This document shows, one piece after another, positions 1 through 9,156 of a stretch of DNA of 43,366 nucleotides (within the stretch, counting starts at the first letter, position 1; the number at the start of each line of letters is the position of its first letter). A program made the translations under genes and the position numbers. Under the pieces are notes generated by a model, which ran no database searches, was not told the origin of the DNA, and saw nothing but the letters and a program-made list of their open reading frames with translations. This stretch comes from Pseudoalteromonas denitrificans DSM 6059 (GTDB lineage: Bacteria; Pseudomonadota; Gammaproteobacteria; Enterobacterales; Alteromonadaceae): the NCBI RefSeq assembly GCF_900112265.1, contig NZ_FOLO01000015.1, positions 61,598-104,963 on the forward strand, given 5' to 3'.

Positions 1-380
1 CTTTTTTTATTTGCTTTCCAAGAACGATAGGCATCTTTAGTATAAAAAAGGTAAAGTTTATCTTCAAAAATGGTTGAAATTTTGGGGTTTGAAATTACAT
101 TTTCATTATGCGCCATTGCCATAGCGCAGTAACTACCAAATTGAGGTGCATATGTTCGCGGTGAAGCAATAAATAAAGATCTATTTTCTTCACTTTTAAA
201 TCGCCAGGTGGCGCCTGCCCATTGATATGTTATTTTTGCAGAGCCTTTAGAACCTCTTTTTTGTTTAAAATAACTGACAGGATCGTAACCTCCCATTACA
301 CCTCTTTTGCTTGTATAAAACTCTCCTGAAAAAGCTGATAGTGAAAATATTAAGAAAAGAGTATAGATTAATTTATTCAT
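1..380 (-). CDS. YHS-domain family exported protein (3' end cut off by window edge)
   Basis: An open frame reads leftward from ATG at 380 and runs off the left edge, so only the first 126 residues are seen. The start has a GGA-type ribosome site about 7 bases upstream. Residues 1-19 (MNKLIYTLFLIFSLSAFSG) look like a signal peptide. The mature part has GGYDPVSYF, then GATWRF, then YAPQFGSYCAMAMAH and KLYLFY. This matches the pattern of YHS-domain proteins, in which GYDPVAYF, a WRF segment and a GGYCAxA motif recur. Members are about 140-160 residues, so only some 20-30 residues should be missing. The biochemical role of this exported YHS group is poorly known; metal or sulfur handling is often suggested. 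Family call fairly sure, function unknown. Confidence 0.8.
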   Translation of the reverse strand, partial: MNKLIYTLFLIFSLSAFSGEFYTSKRGVMGGYDPVSYFKQKRGSKGSAKITYQWAGATWRFKSEENRSLFIASPRTYAPQFGSYCAMAMAHNENVISNPKISTIFEDKLYLFYTKDAYRSWKANKK

Positions 381-684
381 TCTTTATTCCAATTTTTGAG
401 TCTTAAGTCGTTAAAAATACAAATGTAAAAATGTTGAGTTTATTTTGTATTCGATAAAAAGTGATTGATTAGTTCTATACCTGAACGGTTATTTTATTGT
501 TTTCTTTCATTATTCACTGAAATTAGAAGTTTATTTTTAAATTTCACTATGATGAGTTGTTGCTATAAAAACAAGCCAAAATGTTAGTTTTTAGTAAAAA
601 TTTCTTGCGCAAAAGAGCCTTTTTAGGGTACTTTTTTTGTACCACTTTTAGTGGGTAAATAAAACTAATAATAAAAGGATTAAC
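381..684. other. intergenic region with two abutting hairpins
   Basis: About 300 bases between the divergent YHS gene and the small secreted protein. No coding frame was found. Near its right end two small dyads sit side by side: GGTAC/GTACC around a T7 loop at 627-643 and CCACT/AGTGG at 642-654. They share bases 642-643, so only one can fully form at a time in RNA. The rest is AT-rich and probably holds the two divergent promoters, which I could not place with confidence. Confidence 0.4.
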
Positions 685-1047
685 ATGAATAAATTATTGA
701 AAACAGGTATTTTATTAGCATCATCTTTATTTGGTGCTCAGGCTATGGCAGTTAATATGGAGTGTTATGTTGATACTCAAGCATATGATCATTATACAAC
801 TAACCATTGTGAGGCCTTAGTTTGGGGAGCAAGCACTGCAACAGCGGTATTTAGAATATCAGGTGCTTCAAAACCAATAAAGTCAGTGATATGGAGTAAT
901 GCAGCAAGTAGCTGTGGGACTTCAGGTACATCATGTTCATTTACTATAAGAGCATTTAGATCAAATAAAGCAGAAGCACTCATATTATACCAAGACAATA
1001 CTTGGGGTACGGCTTCTGCAACAGCTTTATTTGAAGATGGCCGTTAA
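685..1047 (+). CDS. small secreted protein of unknown function, four cysteines
   Basis: 120 residues. Residues 1-22 (MNKLLKTGILLASSLFGAQAMA) form a clear signal peptide with an AMA cleavage site, so the product should reach the periplasm or outside. The mature chain of about 98 residues has four cysteines (near 27, 42, 77 and 83), which could make two disulfides, and is rich in Ser, Thr, Ala and beta-prone residues. The start has an AAAAGG ribosome site. I do not recognise the family. It stands alone, between the YHS gene and the converging fdhD, with a dyad at 1067-1088 that may end its transcript. It could be a small adhesin-like or inhibitor-like exoprotein, but nothing in the sequence decides this. 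Confidence 0.7.
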   Translation: MNKLLKTGILLASSLFGAQAMAVNMECYVDTQAYDHYTTNHCEALVWGASTATAVFRISGASKPIKSVIWSNAASSCGTSGTSCSFTIRAFRSNKAEALILYQDNTWGTASATALFEDGR

Positions 1048-1063
1048 TTATAGTCATGCTATT

Positions 1064-1882
1064 TTAGAGCGAAATATGATTTTCGCTCTCATTATAAATC
1101 ACTTGCCTGTCTTCTCGGGCAAAACCAATTAAGTTTAAATGATGTTTCTTAGCTAATTCAATTGCTTTGCTGGTAGGGGCTGAAATAGTCACTAAGTGAT
1201 TAACTCCAGCAGTAATGGTTTTATCAACCATTTCATAACTGGCTCTACTAGACGAAATTATAAAACCTGATTGAGGGATTGATTCGTTATTTTGAATCGC
1301 TCCAATTAATTTATCAAGGGCATTATGCCTGCCGACATCTTCTCGAATAAGTAAAATGTTGCCTGTTTTTATATCACAAAAAGCGGCGGCATGTACGCCA
1401 CCAGCCTGAATATTTAATATTTGTTTATCTCTAAATTTATTTAATGCTGTTTCAATAATTGAAAAGTTCATTAAAGGTGTAGTTGCTAAGCTGGTTTGTT
1501 GTTTGTTTGATATTTGTTGTAAAGATTCTAAACCACATAAACCACAACCGCTATTGCCCGCTAAAGTACGACGTTTTTGTTTCAGTACATTAAAATGTCG
1601 ATTACTGATAGTGATGTTTAGCTCAACACCAAGTTCATTCTCTTCAATTTCTAAATCAAGCAGATCATTTTTATAATTTATGATGCCTTCACTTAAACTA
1701 AAACCCAGTGCAAAATCAGCTAAATCGACAGGGGTTGCCATCATAACTGCATGTGAAATACCGTTATAAACAAACGCGATTGCCTGCTCCTCGATTACAA
1801 AGTCTTGACTTTGTTCTGAGCCCAAACTCGTTCGTATAGAACGAGTTACTATTTGTAACCCGTTACTCACTGAATATTTCAC
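1064..1882 (-). CDS. fdhD: formate dehydrogenase accessory sulfurtransferase FdhD
   Basis: 272 residues, close to the usual length. FdhD takes sulfur from IscS and passes it to the molybdenum cofactor of formate dehydrogenase, which is needed for activity. The paired cysteines are visible as SGCGLCG at 111-117 (C113 and C116), the site that carries the persulfide in this family. Other family stretches are GFSLSEGII near 60-68 and LIREDVGRHNALDKLIG in the C-terminal half. It is the last gene of the leftward fds run, 3 bases after the stop of the large subunit, so it is surely co-transcribed with its client enzyme. Confidence 0.95.
   Translation of the reverse strand: MKYSVSNGLQIVTRSIRTSLGSEQSQDFVIEEQAIAFVYNGISHAVMMATPVDLADFALGFSLSEGIINYKNDLLDLEIEENELGVELNITISNRHFNVLKQKRRTLAGNSGCGLCGLESLQQISNKQQTSLATTPLMNFSIIETALNKFRDKQILNIQAGGVHAAAFCDIKTGNILLIREDVGRHNALDKLIGAIQNNESIPQSGFIISSSRASYEMVDKTITAGVNHLVTISAPTSKAIELAKKHHLNLIGFAREDRQVIYNESENHISL
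1067..1088. terminator. dyad at the shared 3' end of the secreted-protein gene and fdhD
   Basis: GAGCGAAA / TTTCGCTC, 8-bp perfect arms around a 6-base loop. It lies inside the last codons of fdhD, just left of which the rightward gene ends at 1047. There is no strong T run on either side, so it is a weak terminator candidate or an mRNA 3'-end protecting hairpin. Confidence 0.4.
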
Positions 1883-1885
1883 AAG

Positions 1886-4765
1886 TTATTTAGCCTGCAT
1901 GGGTAAAAAGTCTTGCTGGCGTTTTGAAAATACTTTATTTCTTTTTTGCCAGTTTGAAGGTGAAGTTACTTTATTTACTTGTACCGCTGTTACCTTATAC
2001 TCAGGACAGTTGGTTGCCCAATCAGAATTATCTGTTGTGATTACATTTGCACCGCTATCAGGATGGTGAAATGTGGTATAAACAACTCCTGGTTGCATGC
2101 GTTCACTGATTTTTGCTTTTAGTACAGTATCTCCCGCACGACTGTTAATACCTAACCAATCGTCATTATTAATGCCACGTTCTTGAGCATCATTAGGATG
2201 TATTTCTAAAACATCTTCATCATGCCATACTTGGTTATCGGTTCGCCTTGTTTGTGCGCCTACATTATATTGCGACAAAATGCGCCCTGTGGTTAATAAT
2301 AATGGAAACTTTTTATTTACCTTCTCTGTCGTGGCAACATATTCAGTAATAGCAAAATTAGCCTTACCACTTTGATCGCCTAAAGTGGGAAAGCTATCAA
2401 CATGCATTATAGGCATGCCATCTGGGCTTGTATCATTACAAGGCCACTGGATACTGCCAAAACGCTCTAATTTTTCATAACTTACATTCTTAAATGTTGG
2501 TGTAAGCTGTGCTATTTCATCCATGATCTGCGATGGATGTTGGTAATTCATTTCATAACCCATGGCATTTGAAAGTGCCATCGTAACTTGCCAGTCAGCT
2601 AAGCCTGCAAGTGGCGGCATAACTTTTCGTACGCGGTTAATACGGCGTTCGGCATTGGTAAAAGTACCGTCTTTTTCTAAAAATGATGAACCAGGTAAAA
2701 ATACATGGGCAAATTTTGCTGTTTCATTTAAAAAGATATCTTGTACAACTAAACACTCAAGTGAATTCAGTGCCGCTTGTACGTGCTGAGTATTAGGATC
2801 TGATTGCGCAATGTCTTCTCCTTGGCAATATAAACCTTTGAAGTTTCCATCAATTGCTGCATCAAACATATTTGGAATGCGTAAACCAGGTTCAGGATCT
2901 AAAGATACATTCCAGTTAGCTTCGAATTTTTCGCGTAATAGCGTATTTGCAACATGTTGATAGCCAGGTAATTCGTGTGGAAAAGAACCCATGTCACAAG
3001 AGCCTTGTACATTATTTTGTCCACGAAGTGGGTTAACACCTACACCATCTCGACCTATATTACCTGTTACTAAAGCTAGGTTAGCGATACCCATTACCAT
3101 GCTAGAGCCTTGAGAATGTTCGGTAACACCTAAACCATAATAAATAGCGGCGTTATTTGCTTTTGCATATAAACGTGCAGCTAAACGAAGTTCATTTGCA
3201 GGAATGCCTGTAATGTCTGAAGTATTTTCTGGTGCGTGACGTTCGTCACTAATAAACGCTACCCATGCATTAAAAGCTTTAGTTGCACAGCGGTTTTTAA
3301 TAAACGCTTTATCTTCTAAACCTTCATTTATGATCACATGTGCCATAGCATTTATAAAAGCAACATTAGTACCTGGTCTTAGGGCCAAATGATGATCAAG
3401 TGTGACATGTGGACTTTTGGTTAAATCGATTTTTCGTGGATCTACAACAATTAAACCTGCTCCTTGACGTAAACGTTTTTTAAGCAATGAACCAAATACA
3501 GGGTGGGCATCAGTTGGGTTTGCCCCTATTACCATAACCACATCGGCCTGCATCACTGAATCAAAAGTTTGGGTGCCAGCAGACTCCCCTAAAGTGGTTT
3601 TTAAACCAAAACCCGTTGGTGAGTGACATACTCGGGCACAGGTATCTGTATTATTATTACCAAATGCAGCGCGGATCATTTTTTGTACTAAATAAGTTTC
3701 TTCATTGGTACAACGAGAAGAGGTAATACCACCTATGCTATCTTTGCCGTATTTTTTTTGAATGGCTTTGAGTTTAGTTGCCGCAAAATTAATAGCTTCA
3801 TCCCAGGACGTTTCACGCCAAGGTTCATCGATAGAGTTTCGTACCATAGGTTGAGTAATACGGTCTTTATGTGTGGCATAGCCAAATGCAAAACGACCTT
3901 TTACACATGAGTGACCATGATTTGCTTCACCACCCTTATAAGGCACCATACGTATCACTTCTGTACCTTTCATTTGAGCTTCAAAGGTACAACCAACACC
4001 ACAATAAGCACAAGTCGTAACGATGCTTTTATCTGGTTGACCTTGTTCAATCACACTTTTTTCAACTAAAGTTGCAGTCGGACAGGCTTGCACACATGCA
4101 CCACAAGAAACACAATCTGAGTCTATAAATGTGTTATCTAAACCTGTTGAAACTTTAGAGTCAAAACCACGCCCTTCGATTGTTAAAGCAAAGGTGCCTT
4201 GTACTTCTTCACAGGCGCGAACACAGCGAGAACAGGTAATGCATTTACTGGGATCAAAAGTGAAGTAAGGGTTAGATTCATCTTTTTTAGCAGATAAATG
4301 GTTTTCTCCTACGAACCCTTGTTCGCTGATATCGTACCTGACTTCTCTTAATCCAACCGCTCCTGCAACATCTTGTAATTCACAATCACCATTTGCAGGA
4401 CACGTTAAGCAGTCAAGTGGGTGATCTGAAATATAAAGCTCCATAATATTACGGCGTAATCGGGCTATTTTTTCATTTTGAGTACTGACTTGCATGCCAT
4501 TCTCTACAGGAGTCGTACAAGATGCAGGTGTACCTCGACGACCATTAATTTCAACTGCGCATATACGGCAAGAACCAAACGCTTCTAAGTTATCTGAAGC
4601 ACAGAGTTTAGGAATGGTAATATTATTTAAAGCGGCAGCTCTAAAAATAGAAGTGCCTTGTGGAACCGTTATTTTTTTACCATCTATTTCTAAGGTAATT
4701 TGAATATCAGACTTAACTTCAGGAGTGCCTAAATCAGCATTTTTAGGATCAAAAATTTCAACCAT
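1886..4765 (-). CDS. fdsA: NAD-dependent formate dehydrogenase, molybdenum (alpha) subunit
   Basis: 959 residues. Oxidises formate to CO2 at a bis-MGD molybdenum centre and sends electrons through Fe-S clusters to the FdsB/FdsG diaphorase. Visible cluster ligands: N-terminal [2Fe-2S] C55, C66, C69, C83; NuoG-like His-Cys3 site H115, C119, C122, C128; two ferredoxin-type [4Fe-4S] sites C175/C178/C181/C185 and C218/C221/C224/C228; and the proximal [4Fe-4S] C252, C255, C259, C287. The metal ligand is Cys rather than selenocysteine: C380 in CARVCHSP aligns with the Sec of E. coli FdhF. This layout is that of the cytoplasmic FdsA/FdhF family. It starts one base after the fdsB stop and precedes fdhD. 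No signal peptide, so cytoplasmic. An fdsD-like small subunit is not seen nearby. Confidence 0.95.
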   Translation of the reverse strand: MVEIFDPKNADLGTPEVKSDIQITLEIDGKKITVPQGTSIFRAAALNNITIPKLCASDNLEAFGSCRICAVEINGRRGTPASCTTPVENGMQVSTQNEKIARLRRNIMELYISDHPLDCLTCPANGDCELQDVAGAVGLREVRYDISEQGFVGENHLSAKKDESNPYFTFDPSKCITCSRCVRACEEVQGTFALTIEGRGFDSKVSTGLDNTFIDSDCVSCGACVQACPTATLVEKSVIEQGQPDKSIVTTCAYCGVGCTFEAQMKGTEVIRMVPYKGGEANHGHSCVKGRFAFGYATHKDRITQPMVRNSIDEPWRETSWDEAINFAATKLKAIQKKYGKDSIGGITSSRCTNEETYLVQKMIRAAFGNNNTDTCARVCHSPTGFGLKTTLGESAGTQTFDSVMQADVVMVIGANPTDAHPVFGSLLKKRLRQGAGLIVVDPRKIDLTKSPHVTLDHHLALRPGTNVAFINAMAHVIINEGLEDKAFIKNRCATKAFNAWVAFISDERHAPENTSDITGIPANELRLAARLYAKANNAAIYYGLGVTEHSQGSSMVMGIANLALVTGNIGRDGVGVNPLRGQNNVQGSCDMGSFPHELPGYQHVANTLLREKFEANWNVSLDPEPGLRIPNMFDAAIDGNFKGLYCQGEDIAQSDPNTQHVQAALNSLECLVVQDIFLNETAKFAHVFLPGSSFLEKDGTFTNAERRINRVRKVMPPLAGLADWQVTMALSNAMGYEMNYQHPSQIMDEIAQLTPTFKNVSYEKLERFGSIQWPCNDTSPDGMPIMHVDSFPTLGDQSGKANFAITEYVATTEKVNKKFPLLLTTGRILSQYNVGAQTRRTDNQVWHDEDVLEIHPNDAQERGINNDDWLGINSRAGDTVLKAKISERMQPGVVYTTFHHPDSGANVITTDNSDWATNCPEYKVTAVQVNKVTSPSNWQKRNKVFSKRQQDFLPMQAK

Positions 4766-4766
4766 G

Positions 4767-6329
4767 TTACTTTTCTCCTTTGGCTAAGCTAGGTTTAACT
4801 AAATCAGAGCCAAAATGCTCTATTACACTGCGAACAGGAAATGGTGTCATGCCACCCATGGCACATAAAGAGCCTAATTCCATGGTATCGCATAAATCAT
4901 TCAGTAATTCTAAATTCATTTTTTGGTTATCGTGATTGATTATTTTATCTATCACTTCTACGCCACGCACTGAACCAATACGACAAGGTGTGCATTTTCC
5001 ACATGACTCTACGGCGCAGAACTCCATTGCAAAACGAGCCTGTTGTGCCATATCTGCTGTATCGTCAAAAACTACAACACCACCATGCCCTAATACCGCA
5101 TCAATGTCTTTAAATGCCTCATAATCAAGTTGTGTATGCCATTGTGTTTTTGGTAAGTAAGCACCTAATGGCCCACCCACTTGAATTGCTTTCATAGGCT
5201 GACCTGAATAAGTGCCACCGCCAAACTCGTTGATCAGAGTATCCAAACTGGCGCCAAAACCGAGCTCAACCAAGCCCCCTTGTTTTATATTTCCAGCAAG
5301 CTGCACTGGTAAAGTGCCACGTGAGCGACCCATGCCATAATTTTCATAATATTGTGCACCTTTTGTAAAAATAATAGGCACGGACGTTAGCGATATTACA
5401 TTATTTACAATAGTTGGTTGGCCTAAAAAACCTTCAATAGCAGGTAAGGGGGGCTTTGAGCGTACTAAACCACGCTTACCTTCTAAGCTTTCGAGTAATG
5501 AGGTTTCTTCGCCGCAAATATAAGCACCAGCACCTATGCGCACTTCTAGATCAAAATGATTATTTGAAGTGCAAATATGTTTACCTAAATAATTTTTATC
5601 GTAAGCAATTTTAATGGCTTGTTCTAAAATAATTTTGGCTTGAGGATATTCACTACGTAGATAAATATAGCCTTGAGTCGCATTCACTGCGAGTCCGGCA
5701 ATAATCATACCTTCAATTAAAACAAAAGGGTCTGCTTCCATTATTAATCGATCGGCAAATGTACCTGAGTCACCCTCATCAGCATTACACACTATATACT
5801 TTTGGGAAGCTGGCGCATCTAATACGGTTTGCCATTTTATGCCGGTTGGGAATGCAGCACCACCACGACCTCGTAGACCCGATGCTTTAACTTCATCAAC
5901 AATTTGTTGATTATTTAAATTAAGCGCTTTTTCTAGGCCTTTAAAACCATCCAAACTTAAATAATCATCAAGGTTAATAGGGTCAATAATACCGGCGCGA
6001 GCAAAGGTGAGTCTATCTTGTTTAGCTAAATAAGGAATGTCTTTGGTTAAGCCTAAATATAAAGGGTGGTTTTGGAGTTTATCAATATTATGTTCTAATA
6101 AACCGTGCGCAATTAAGCTTTCCACATCATCAACTTCAACAGGGCCAAATGCGACTCTGCCATTGGAAGTTGCAAGTTCTAGCAAAGGTTCTAAATAAAA
6201 TAATCCTCGAGAACCATTACGAATAATATTAATATTTTGTTTAGATTGAAATTTAAGCGCTTTAACAACATCATCTGCACCCATAGCAAGGGCTGTGGTA
6301 TCACGAGGAATAAATACTTTAACATCCAT
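4767..6329 (-). CDS. fdsB: NAD-dependent formate dehydrogenase, flavoprotein (beta) subunit
   Basis: 520 residues, the NuoF-like subunit that carries FMN and reduces NAD+. The glycine-rich FMN/NAD part is GRGGAAFPTG at 154-163 followed by CNADEGDSGTFADR at 181-194. Near the C-terminus ESCGKCTPCRIGS plus a later LCAMGG supply the four cysteines of the [4Fe-4S] cluster N3. The first 100 residues are the thioredoxin-like N-terminal extension typical of FdsB and HoxF rather than of NuoF of complex I. Its ATG overlaps the last base of fdsG, and its stop is one base from the fdsA start, so the three subunits are translationally coupled. Confidence 0.95.
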   Translation of the reverse strand: MDVKVFIPRDTTALAMGADDVVKALKFQSKQNINIIRNGSRGLFYLEPLLELATSNGRVAFGPVEVDDVESLIAHGLLEHNIDKLQNHPLYLGLTKDIPYLAKQDRLTFARAGIIDPINLDDYLSLDGFKGLEKALNLNNQQIVDEVKASGLRGRGGAAFPTGIKWQTVLDAPASQKYIVCNADEGDSGTFADRLIMEADPFVLIEGMIIAGLAVNATQGYIYLRSEYPQAKIILEQAIKIAYDKNYLGKHICTSNNHFDLEVRIGAGAYICGEETSLLESLEGKRGLVRSKPPLPAIEGFLGQPTIVNNVISLTSVPIIFTKGAQYYENYGMGRSRGTLPVQLAGNIKQGGLVELGFGASLDTLINEFGGGTYSGQPMKAIQVGGPLGAYLPKTQWHTQLDYEAFKDIDAVLGHGGVVVFDDTADMAQQARFAMEFCAVESCGKCTPCRIGSVRGVEVIDKIINHDNQKMNLELLNDLCDTMELGSLCAMGGMTPFPVRSVIEHFGSDLVKPSLAKGEK

Positions 6330-6862
6330 TATTTATTCTCCTGTAATTTATTGTCTGATAAAGATAACTCGAAGGTGGTCAGTTTGTTCATTAGTTTATC
6401 GAATTTTTTATCATTCATACGACCATGCACATTATCACCTACTTTCACAGAAGGAGCACAAGCACAGTTTCCTAAGCAGTAAACAGGTTCTAAGGTGACA
6501 TTTTTGTTTGTTGTTGTTTGGCCAAAATCAATGTTTAAACTTGTTTTAGCGTGATTTTCCAACTGCTTAGAACCCATAGCTTGGCATGCTTCGCCACGGC
6601 ATATTTCAACAATATTTGCACCAGGTTCAGTTAAACGAAAGTGATGATAAAAACTGATCACACCATGAATTTCGGCTTCAGTTTGATTTAATTTAGTTGC
6701 AATAATGCCAAGTGCAACCTTGGGAATGAAACCATATTCATGTTGAATATCATGTAGAATAGGCAATAATCCACCGGGTAAATCTTTTTTGCTATCAACT
6801 ATTATTGTTAGTTTATTGAGTTGCGCATCAGCGTTCCCCGAGGTGTTTTGTAAATCATTCAT
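6329..6862 (-). CDS. fdsG: NAD-dependent formate dehydrogenase, NuoE-like (gamma) subunit
   Basis: 177 residues, NuoE/thioredoxin-like [2Fe-2S] protein. The four cluster cysteines are seen as CRGEAC in the middle and CLGNCAC towards the C-terminus. The N-terminal helical part (GLLPILHDIQHEYGFIP, GVISFYHHF) is typical. It passes electrons with FdsB to NAD+. It is the first gene of the fdsGBA-fdhD run and starts 79 bases downstream of the end of hutF on the same strand. No strong promoter could be assigned in that gap, so it may be read from the hut promoter, from its own, or both. Confidence 0.93.
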   Translation of the reverse strand: MNDLQNTSGNADAQLNKLTIIVDSKKDLPGGLLPILHDIQHEYGFIPKVALGIIATKLNQTEAEIHGVISFYHHFRLTEPGANIVEICRGEACQAMGSKQLENHAKTSLNIDFGQTTTNKNVTLEPVYCLGNCACAPSVKVGDNVHGRMNDKKFDKLMNKLTTFELSLSDNKLQENK

Positions 6863-6906
6863 TTTATATCGCCCATTTTACATTTAACTTGCTAAGCTAT
6901 TTTATT

Positions 6907-6932
6907 GCTCACCGGCACCCCTGCATGTGAGC
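6907..6932 (-). repeat. interrupted hairpin between hutF and fdsG
   Basis: Outer arms GCTCAC / GTGAGC and inner arms GCA / TGC around a CCCC loop, in the 79-base gap between hutF and fdsG. There is no T run after it on the - strand, so it is more likely an mRNA processing or stability element, or a regulator site, than a simple terminator. Confidence 0.4.
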
Positions 6933-6941
6933 TGTTTATTT

Positions 6942-8303
6942 CTAAGCTGTTTTTTCTAAAATTTTAGCAAAATCATTTGCACTGATTTGTTCTTGTGCGT
7001 GTTTACCGTTTTGAATAACCCAAGTACCATTAACCATTACATCTTGCACTGGATTTTTCTGACTTGCAAAGATCAAACTGTCTAAAAGGTATTTATCATT
7101 ACTGGCAAATAACTTTGTTTGATCTATATCTAATACAAGTAAATCAGCTTGTTTGCCAATCGCTAAGTTACCTGTATTACTATTGGTACTTTGTGCACCA
7201 CCTTGGGCCGCTTTTTGCCATAAATGTAAACCGACAGATGCCTGTTCTTTAGTGGCTAAAATAGCACGTTGTTGTTTTATTAATCTTTGTGCATATTCCA
7301 ACCAACGTAACTCTTCGATAGGGTTCACCGAAATATGGCTATCAGAGCCAATAGCAAAGGTGCCATTTTCAGCTAAAAATTCTGTGGTAGGGAATATGCC
7401 ATCACCTAAATTAGCTTCTGTTGTTGGGCAAATACCTGCAATAGCACCTGTTTCTATAATGCCTTGGCGCTCACTTTCATCTATATGGGTTGCATGAATT
7501 AAACACCAATGCTCGTCTAAATTAGCATTATTTAATAACCACTGCACCGGTCGCTGTCCATAATGCGACAGGCAGTCATCAACTTCCTTTTGTTGTTCAC
7601 TAATATGAATATGTATCGGGGCTTTGTTATCTAAATTTCTAACATGAGCAACCGCACTGTGTAGAGACTCTTTATCTACAGCACGTAATGAATGAGGGGC
7701 AATACCAACATTAGTATTGCTGTAGTTATGTGTCAGAGAAAAGCAATCACTTACTAATTGGTTGAATTGTTCTATCGAATTAATAAAACGTTTTTGTCCA
7801 TCATTGGGCTCTATTGGACCAAAACCACTGAAGCGATACATAACTGGTAGTATCGTTAAACCTATGCCTGATGTGCTAGCCGCTTTAAATATAGACTCAG
7901 CCATAGTTGCCAGTGGCGTGTAAATTTGCCCATCAATTTGATGATGCAAATAATGAAATTCAGCTACTCGGGTATAACCCATTTTTAGCATTTCAATATA
8001 TAACTGAGTTGCGATCACTTGAGCATCATTGGCCGATAACTTATCAAGAAATTGATACATGATTTTCCGCCAAGTCCAAAAGCTATCTTGTCCTTCGCTG
8101 CCTTGTTCGCTAAAACCTGCAAAGGCGCGTTGAAAGGCATGAGAATGACAATTAACCATACCAGGGATCACTGCGCCTTTAGCTATTTCAGCATTTTCAA
8201 CTTGGCCTGCTTCAATCGCCGTAATAACCCCTTCAGAAATAGTGATTGTTTTATTGCTGTGCCAACCATCATTTAATAATATTTTTTTTGCAAATAATTT
8301 CAT
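6942..8303 (-). CDS. hutF: formimidoylglutamate deiminase
   Basis: 453 residues, amidohydrolase superfamily. In the five-step histidine route HutF removes ammonia from N-formimidoyl-L-glutamate, giving N-formyl-L-glutamate. Metal and active-site residues are visible: HSH (H53, H55) in MVNCHSHAFQRA, the HIHISEQ segment in the middle, LIHATHID, and IGSDSHISVNP with the conserved Asp. Length fits the family. It begins 11 bases after the stop of hutG, forming a hutGF pair. The other hut genes (hutH, hutU, hutI, hutC) are not in the window. Confidence 0.92.
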   Translation of the reverse strand: MKLFAKKILLNDGWHSNKTITISEGVITAIEAGQVENAEIAKGAVIPGMVNCHSHAFQRAFAGFSEQGSEGQDSFWTWRKIMYQFLDKLSANDAQVIATQLYIEMLKMGYTRVAEFHYLHHQIDGQIYTPLATMAESIFKAASTSGIGLTILPVMYRFSGFGPIEPNDGQKRFINSIEQFNQLVSDCFSLTHNYSNTNVGIAPHSLRAVDKESLHSAVAHVRNLDNKAPIHIHISEQQKEVDDCLSHYGQRPVQWLLNNANLDEHWCLIHATHIDESERQGIIETGAIAGICPTTEANLGDGIFPTTEFLAENGTFAIGSDSHISVNPIEELRWLEYAQRLIKQQRAILATKEQASVGLHLWQKAAQGGAQSTNSNTGNLAIGKQADLLVLDIDQTKLFASNDKYLLDSLIFASQKNPVQDVMVNGTWVIQNGKHAQEQISANDFAKILEKTA

Positions 8304-8314
8304 TTTAATACTCT

Positions 8315-9103
8315 TTATTTTTCTTGAGCAAAACTAGCTAAAGTTTCAACCAGTTGTTTCAATTTTGGTTTCACGGCATAAGCTTTGTTAATGTTGTATT
8401 CATTGCTGGGCTCGTTCATATAAGTACGTTGTGATAACTCAAGCTGTAACGCATGAATATTTTGCTCTGGCTGGCCAAAATGACGAGTAATAAACCCGCC
8501 CTTAAATCGTCCATTACTTATACTGCTATATGGTGAGAAATCTAAACTTTCAACTTGCTTCATCAGGCTTTCATCACAACTTGCTCCATTGGCTGTGCCA
8601 AAATTAAAGTCGGGTAATTGGCCTTCAAAAAACCGTGGAACATGAGATAAAATAGAATGTGCTTCAAGCAATACAGCTTTACCAAATTCTTGTTGCATTT
8701 GGTTTAAAGTTTCTTTAATGGCTAAGTGATATGGACGCCAATAAAGCGCAACTCTGCGTTGAATTTCAGTTTCATCAGGCTTCATGCCTTCTAAATATAG
8801 AGGAGAGGAGTCAAAGGCGGTTGTAGGACAAAGCTCAGTTGTATCTTGACCTGGATATAAGTTAACGCCATCAGGATCTCGATTTAAATCGATTACAAAA
8901 CGGCTATATTTTGGATTAATAATATAAATACCAAGCTCATCTGCAAAGTCGTATAACTTATCCATATACCAATCGGTATCTACAACATTGAGCGCTTTAT
9001 CTGTCATAGTCGTTTTTATATCATCAGGAATACCTTCACCGTTATGCGGCATGCTGATCAATAATGGAATTTTTCCTTTGCTGAGTGTGTAACTTGATGT
9101 CAT
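8315..9103 (-). CDS. hutG: N-formylglutamate deformylase (amidohydrolase)
   Basis: 262 residues from the chosen start. Hydrolyses N-formyl-L-glutamate to L-glutamate and formate, the last step of the five-step histidine pathway. Family stretches: ISMPHNGEGIPDD near the N-terminus, DTDWYMDKLYDFA, VIDLNRDPDGVNLYPGQDTT, and LLEAHSI. The open frame extends 31 codons further to 9196, but ATG at 9103 has an AAGGG ribosome site 8 bases upstream, gives the normal N-terminus, and leaves the HutC-type palindrome and a -10/-35 pair upstream instead of inside the gene. Formate made here is the substrate of the enzyme encoded by the following fds genes. Confidence 0.92.
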   Translation of the reverse strand: MTSSYTLSKGKIPLLISMPHNGEGIPDDIKTTMTDKALNVVDTDWYMDKLYDFADELGIYIINPKYSRFVIDLNRDPDGVNLYPGQDTTELCPTTAFDSSPLYLEGMKPDETEIQRRVALYWRPYHLAIKETLNQMQQEFGKAVLLEAHSILSHVPRFFEGQLPDFNFGTANGASCDESLMKQVESLDFSPYSSISNGRFKGGFITRHFGQPEQNIHALQLELSQRTYMNEPSNEYNINKAYAVKPKLKQLVETLASFAQEK

Positions 9104-9128
9104 TTTATTACCCTTAGCTGTCACTGTT

Positions 9129-9156
9129 ATGATATTTAACGAGCTTGTATATACAA
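9129..9156 (-). promoter_or_regulatory. sigma-70-type promoter of hutGF
   Basis: On the - strand TTGTAT (9156-9151) and TATCAT (9134-9129) are separated by 16 bases. Transcription would start near 9122, leaving a leader of about 20 bases before the AAGGG site and ATG at 9103. The -35 lies inside the HutC-type palindrome. Confidence 0.55.

Noticed and set aside
7153..7497. 114-codon + strand frame opposite hutF
   Set aside because: Shadow of hutF; no start signal.
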